From: an uncultured Lentisphaeria bacterium
GTDB lineage: Bacteria; Verrucomicrobiota; Lentisphaeria; Oligosphaerales; Oligosphaeraceae
Direction: 5' to 3'
NCBI GenBank assembly: GCA_945827525.1
Contig: CALZPA010000011.1
Location: 1-33,323, forward strand
Length of the DNA: 33,323 nucleotides
Shown: positions 30,504-33,323 of the stretch, piece after piece
Position numbering within the stretch: the first letter of the stretch is position 1
Layout: each line of letters starts with the position of its first letter
Translations under genes and position numbers: made by a program
The notes under the pieces: generated by a model
Databases searched by the model: none
What the model saw: the letters and a program-made list of their open reading frames with translations, nothing else
Told to the model about the DNA's origin: nothing

Positions 30504-33152
30504 ATGACACGTGGTCTGACGCTGTTTCTTGTCCTTGCCGCCCTCTCCGCCTTCGCCCTCGAGCTGCGCGTCCGTGAGCGCAACGGGGTGGCTCTGCTGC
30601 ATCAGGACGGCCTGCCCATCCGCGGACGGATGTTCTGGGGCGGCCCGACCTCCTCCTCCGTCCCCGTCAAGGCAGGTCCGCAGCGTCTCACCATCCGCCG
30701 ACTCGCGCCCTCCGACTTCGACGGCGGGCTCACGTTCCACCTCCGCTTCGGCAAGCGCCCCTCCCTGATACGCTTCAGCCAGCTCGCCGTCACGGACATC
30801 ACCTCGGGCGAGACGCTCCTGCCGCCCTGCTCCTTCGAGAACGGGCTGGCCGACTACCGGCGCCTCTTCCGCCAGTGGCCCGCCCCCGCCGACGCCCCCT
30901 TCGCCGCCGTCGCCCTCGCCCCAGGCAACGGGCCCGACGGTGCCAACGCCATCGAGGTCAAGCTGGACTGGCAGGAGAACAGGCGCTATCCCGACTTCCA
31001 CCTCTACACCATCACCATCCCCACCCGACTCGCCGCCGGACATGAGTACCATATCACCCTCTGGCTGGACAGCGACGTCGAAACCACCCTCTCCCTGGGC
31101 GTCTACGAGCCGCCCCGGGGACGCGGCGGCATGTTCACGGCCAAGCTGTCCGACGGGCAGTTCGAGAACCAGCTCCGCCTGGCCGCCGGCGCCGGCGTCG
31201 ATCTTGTCTCCGTGCCCATCGGCCTCGCCTGGCCTGACCAGACGACCGGCCTCTACGACTTCACCGCCATCGACGACTTCCTCCGCTCCGTCCTGCGCGT
31301 CAACCCCAAGGCCAAGCTGCTGGTCCGCGTCAACGTCAATGCGCCCGACTGGTGGCGGAACGCCTACCCGGACGAGATGATGGGCTGGGATCCCGCCGTC
31401 GCCGCCCGCCACCGCCCCAACTACAGCGTCAGCTCGCGCATCTGGCGCGACGCCGTGCTCACGCATCTCGCCAGGCTCATCGACCATCTTGAGGAAACCT
31501 TCCCCGAGAACATGGCCGGATACCATCCCGGCGGGCAGAACACCGCCGAATGGTTCTATCAGGACTCCTGGTTCAACCACCATCACGGCTTCAGCCCCGC
31601 CGAAACCAAGGCCTTCCGCGAGTGGCTCACCCGCAAGTATGCCTCCGACCAGAGACTCCAGCAGGCCTGGAACGACCCGAAGGCCACGCTGGCCACCGCC
31701 ACCGCACCCGCCGTCGACCGCCGTGAGGGCTCACCCGCCCACGGCATCTGGCTCCTCCCGCAGGCCAGCCAGGATGTCATCGACTTCAATGACTTCCTCC
31801 AGGACGAGATGACCGACGCGCTCCTCGCCATGGCGCGCGTCATCCGCACCCACACCGCCGGACGCAAGCTCTCCGTCTTCTTCTATGGCTATGGCTATGA
31901 GTTCAGCTCCATGGCACGCCCCAGCGCCAGCGGACACAACGCGCTGCGCCGCCTCCTCGACAGCCCCGACATCGACATCCTCTGCTCACCCATCTCCTAC
32001 ACGGACCGGCAGCAGGGCGGCGCCGCCCAGTCCATGGCCGCCGCCGAGTCCGTGCAGCTTGCGGGCAAGGTCTGGCTCTACGAGGATGACACCGCCACCT
32101 ACCTCAGCTCCGGCGACGCGCCCGGCTGGAAGGAGAAAGTCCATACCTCCCTGGAGTCCAGGCAGCTCCTGGTCCGCAACACCGCACAGGAAATCTGCCG
32201 CAACATCGCCTGCTGGTGGATGGATCTCCGACGCGGCGGCTGGTTCAATGACCCGCTTTTCTGGGACGACATGCGGACGCTCGCGGCCATGGAAGCCCCG
32301 CTCCTCCAGAACCCCAGACCCTATCGTCCCGTCATCGCCTCCGTCTACGACGAGCGCTCCATGCTCTATGTGCGAGGCGGTTCCATGGTCTCGCGCCCGC
32401 TCACCTATCTCGGACGCGCTGAACTCGCGCGCACCGGCACCTCCTTCGGGCAGTACCTCCTGGACGACCTGCTCCGAGGACGCATCGACTCCCCCGTCAT
32501 CCTCCTCCACAACGCCTGGGTTCTTGACCAGAGCCAGAGACAGGCGTTCAGGCAGGCCACCGCCGGCAAATGCCTCGTCTGGGGCTATGCCGCCGCCCCC
32601 ATCGATCCGGACAGCCCCACGCCGATGAGCGCCGAGAAGATGGAGGAACTCTCCGGCTTCAGGCTCAGGACACTTCCCACGCTGCAGGAGACCTGCGTCG
32701 TCAGCGCCACCCAACTGGGGCGGCAGCTCGGCCTTCCGGCCACCTGGAGCCTACCCAAGGGCACTCCCTGCCCTCCCCTGCTCTACGCGGTCGTCCCCAC
32801 CGCCTCGCAGCGCGTGCTCGCGACCTGGCCCGACGGCTCGCCAGCCGTCGTCCTCAGCGGCAAAGGCCCAGACGCCAGCATCTTCTGCGCCATTCCCATG
32901 GTGCCACGCCAGCTCCTCCGCGTCGCACTCGGCATCTCCGGACAGGCCACGCTCACGGATGATGACTGCGTTCTCTTCAGCCAACTGCCCTTCATCATGG
33001 TGCACGCCACACACGATGGCCCGGTTCGGCTCCGACTTCCCTATGCCGCCTCCGTCACCGAGGTCATGACCGGACAGCGGCTGGGCGAGCGGCTGTCCAC
33101 CCTCACGCTCAACCTCAAATTCGCCGAAACCAAGGTCCTGCGGCTGGACTGA
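30504..33152 (+). CDS. Secreted GH42-like (clan GH-A) glycoside hydrolase
   Basis: An 882-aa exported enzyme. MTRGLTLFLVLAALSAFA is a signal peptide. The first 220 residues are beta-rich. The catalytic barrel starts near VDLVSVPIGLAWPD and includes GLYDFTAIDDFLRSVLRVNP and LLVRVNVNAPDWW, typical of beta-galactosidase-like GH42 enzymes. The likely acid/base Glu is in GGQNTAEWFY and the nucleophile in KVWLYEDDTATYL. A Rossmann-like domain (PVILLHNAWVLDQSQRQAF) and a C-terminal beta domain match the GH42 trimerisation region in order. The substrate is probably a beta-galactoside, but this is inferred. AGAAGGAG lies before the ATG. A palindromic repeat follows the stop. Confidence 0.8.
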   Translation: MTRGLTLFLVLAALSAFALELRVRERNGVALLHQDGLPIRGRMFWGGPTSSSVPVKAGPQRLTIRRLAPSDFDGGLTFHLRFGKRPSLIRFSQLAVTDITSGETLLPPCSFENGLADYRRLFRQWPAPADAPFAAVALAPGNGPDGANAIEVKLDWQENRRYPDFHLYTITIPTRLAAGHEYHITLWLDSDVETTLSLGVYEPPRGRGGMFTAKLSDGQFENQLRLAAGAGVDLVSVPIGLAWPDQTTGLYDFTAIDDFLRSVLRVNPKAKLLVRVNVNAPDWWRNAYPDEMMGWDPAVAARHRPNYSVSSRIWRDAVLTHLARLIDHLEETFPENMAGYHPGGQNTAEWFYQDSWFNHHHGFSPAETKAFREWLTRKYASDQRLQQAWNDPKATLATATAPAVDRREGSPAHGIWLLPQASQDVIDFNDFLQDEMTDALLAMARVIRTHTAGRKLSVFFYGYGYEFSSMARPSASGHNALRRLLDSPDIDILCSPISYTDRQQGGAAQSMAAAESVQLAGKVWLYEDDTATYLSSGDAPGWKEKVHTSLESRQLLVRNTAQEICRNIACWWMDLRRGGWFNDPLFWDDMRTLAAMEAPLLQNPRPYRPVIASVYDERSMLYVRGGSMVSRPLTYLGRAELARTGTSFGQYLLDDLLRGRIDSPVILLHNAWVLDQSQRQAFRQATAGKCLVWGYAAAPIDPDSPTPMSAEKMEELSGFRLRTLPTLQETCVVSATQLGRQLGLPATWSLPKGTPCPPLLYAVVPTASQRVLATWPDGSPAVVLSGKGPDASIFCAIPMVPRQLLRVALGISGQATLTDDDCVLFSQLPFIMVHATHDGPVRLRLPYAASVTEVMTGQRLGERLSTLTLNLKFAETKVLRLD

Positions 33153-33191
33153 CTGGCTGGCTGCCCACCACACAACCGAGCCGTTTCAGCG

Positions 33192-33246
33192 AGGCCTGTC
33201 CCGACGGCGGGGTCGCCGTCGGGACAGGCCTCGCTGCGCTCGGCGG
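33192..33246. repeat. REP-like palindromic element, copy 4 (18-bp perfect arms)
   Basis: AGGCCTGTCCCGACGGCG (33192-33209) and its exact complement (33214-33231) flank a 4-base loop, followed by CCTCGCTGCGCTCGGCGG. It shares the CCCGACGGC core and the tail with the elements at 8564, 8720 and 8777. It lies between two converging gene ends and may act as a terminator. Confidence 0.85.
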
Positions 33247-33254
33247 TCGCGCCT

Positions 33255-33323
33255 TCAGGTCAGCTTTTCCCGGTCGAGCTCCTCGCACTGCCAGTCGGCG
33301 ATGGTGCCTTTGGCGGTGTCGAG
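33255..33323 (-). CDS. C-terminal end of a gene cut by the window edge
   Basis: A minus-strand open frame enters from the right edge and ends at a TGA at 33255-33257 after 22 codons (ending ADWQCEELDREKLT). It is too short to name. The palindromic element next to its stop and the absence of any other reading support a real gene end. Confidence 0.4.
   Translation of the reverse strand, partial: LDTAKGTIADWQCEELDREKLT

Overview
The window is most likely a chromosomal piece of a GC-rich Gram-negative bacterium of the Planctomycetes-Verrucomicrobia-Lentisphaerae group, with Lentisphaeria as my best guess. This is inferred from a Cas12b locus with a fused cas4-cas1 and from several large secreted glycosidases (GH50-like, GH123/DUF4091-like, GH42-like) scattered among housekeeping genes. 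No rRNA or tRNA gene is present to confirm it.

The left 8 kb is a complete type V-B CRISPR-Cas locus on the minus strand. From upstream to downstream it holds a very large cas12b (1440 aa, RuvC triad D735/E1074/D1247), a cas4-cas1 fusion overlapping it by one base, cas2, a tracrRNA region, a leader with a long hairpin, and a CRISPR array of 13 complete 36-nt repeats that runs off the left edge. The most unusual part is the tracrRNA region (1274-1544). A 95-bp unit is repeated in tandem, so that there are three anti-repeats. Each can pair with about 25 of the 36 repeat bases and each is preceded by the same hairpin and an AGGACA box. A good sigma70-type promoter (TTGACG-N16-TATAGT) starts 8 nt after the cas2 stop and points into the first unit. 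The G-U wobble pattern fixes the transcribed strand of both tracrRNA and crRNA as minus.

From 7.9 to 8.8 kb lies a boundary zone. It has an AT-rich intergenic stretch, a run of short tandem repeats and repeated hairpin-plus-T-run modules, REP-like palindromes that recur at the far right of the window, and a strong terminator for the gene to the right.

From 8.8 to 19.9 kb all genes are on the minus strand: glyQS, a ctpA-type S41 protease, dapB, a secreted GH123/DUF4091-type protein, a membrane protein with two CDP-alcohol phosphotransferase domains, and a GH50-like glycosidase. A sugar-nucleotide epimerase at 20.1-21.1 kb is on the plus strand. From 21.1 to 29.4 kb there is a long minus-strand run: potA-potB-potC-potD (polyamine import), tsaE, an FKBP isomerase with a Cys/His-rich insert, folD, folE and a GT39-like membrane glycosyltransferase. 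A divergent promoter region near 29.5 kb separates it from a plus-strand pair, a GDPD-family phosphodiesterase and a GH42-like secreted glycosidase. A palindrome and the last codons of a further minus-strand gene end the window.

All calls were made by reading the sequence. Family names rest on remembered motifs, not on searches. Promoters and RNA structures are predictions.
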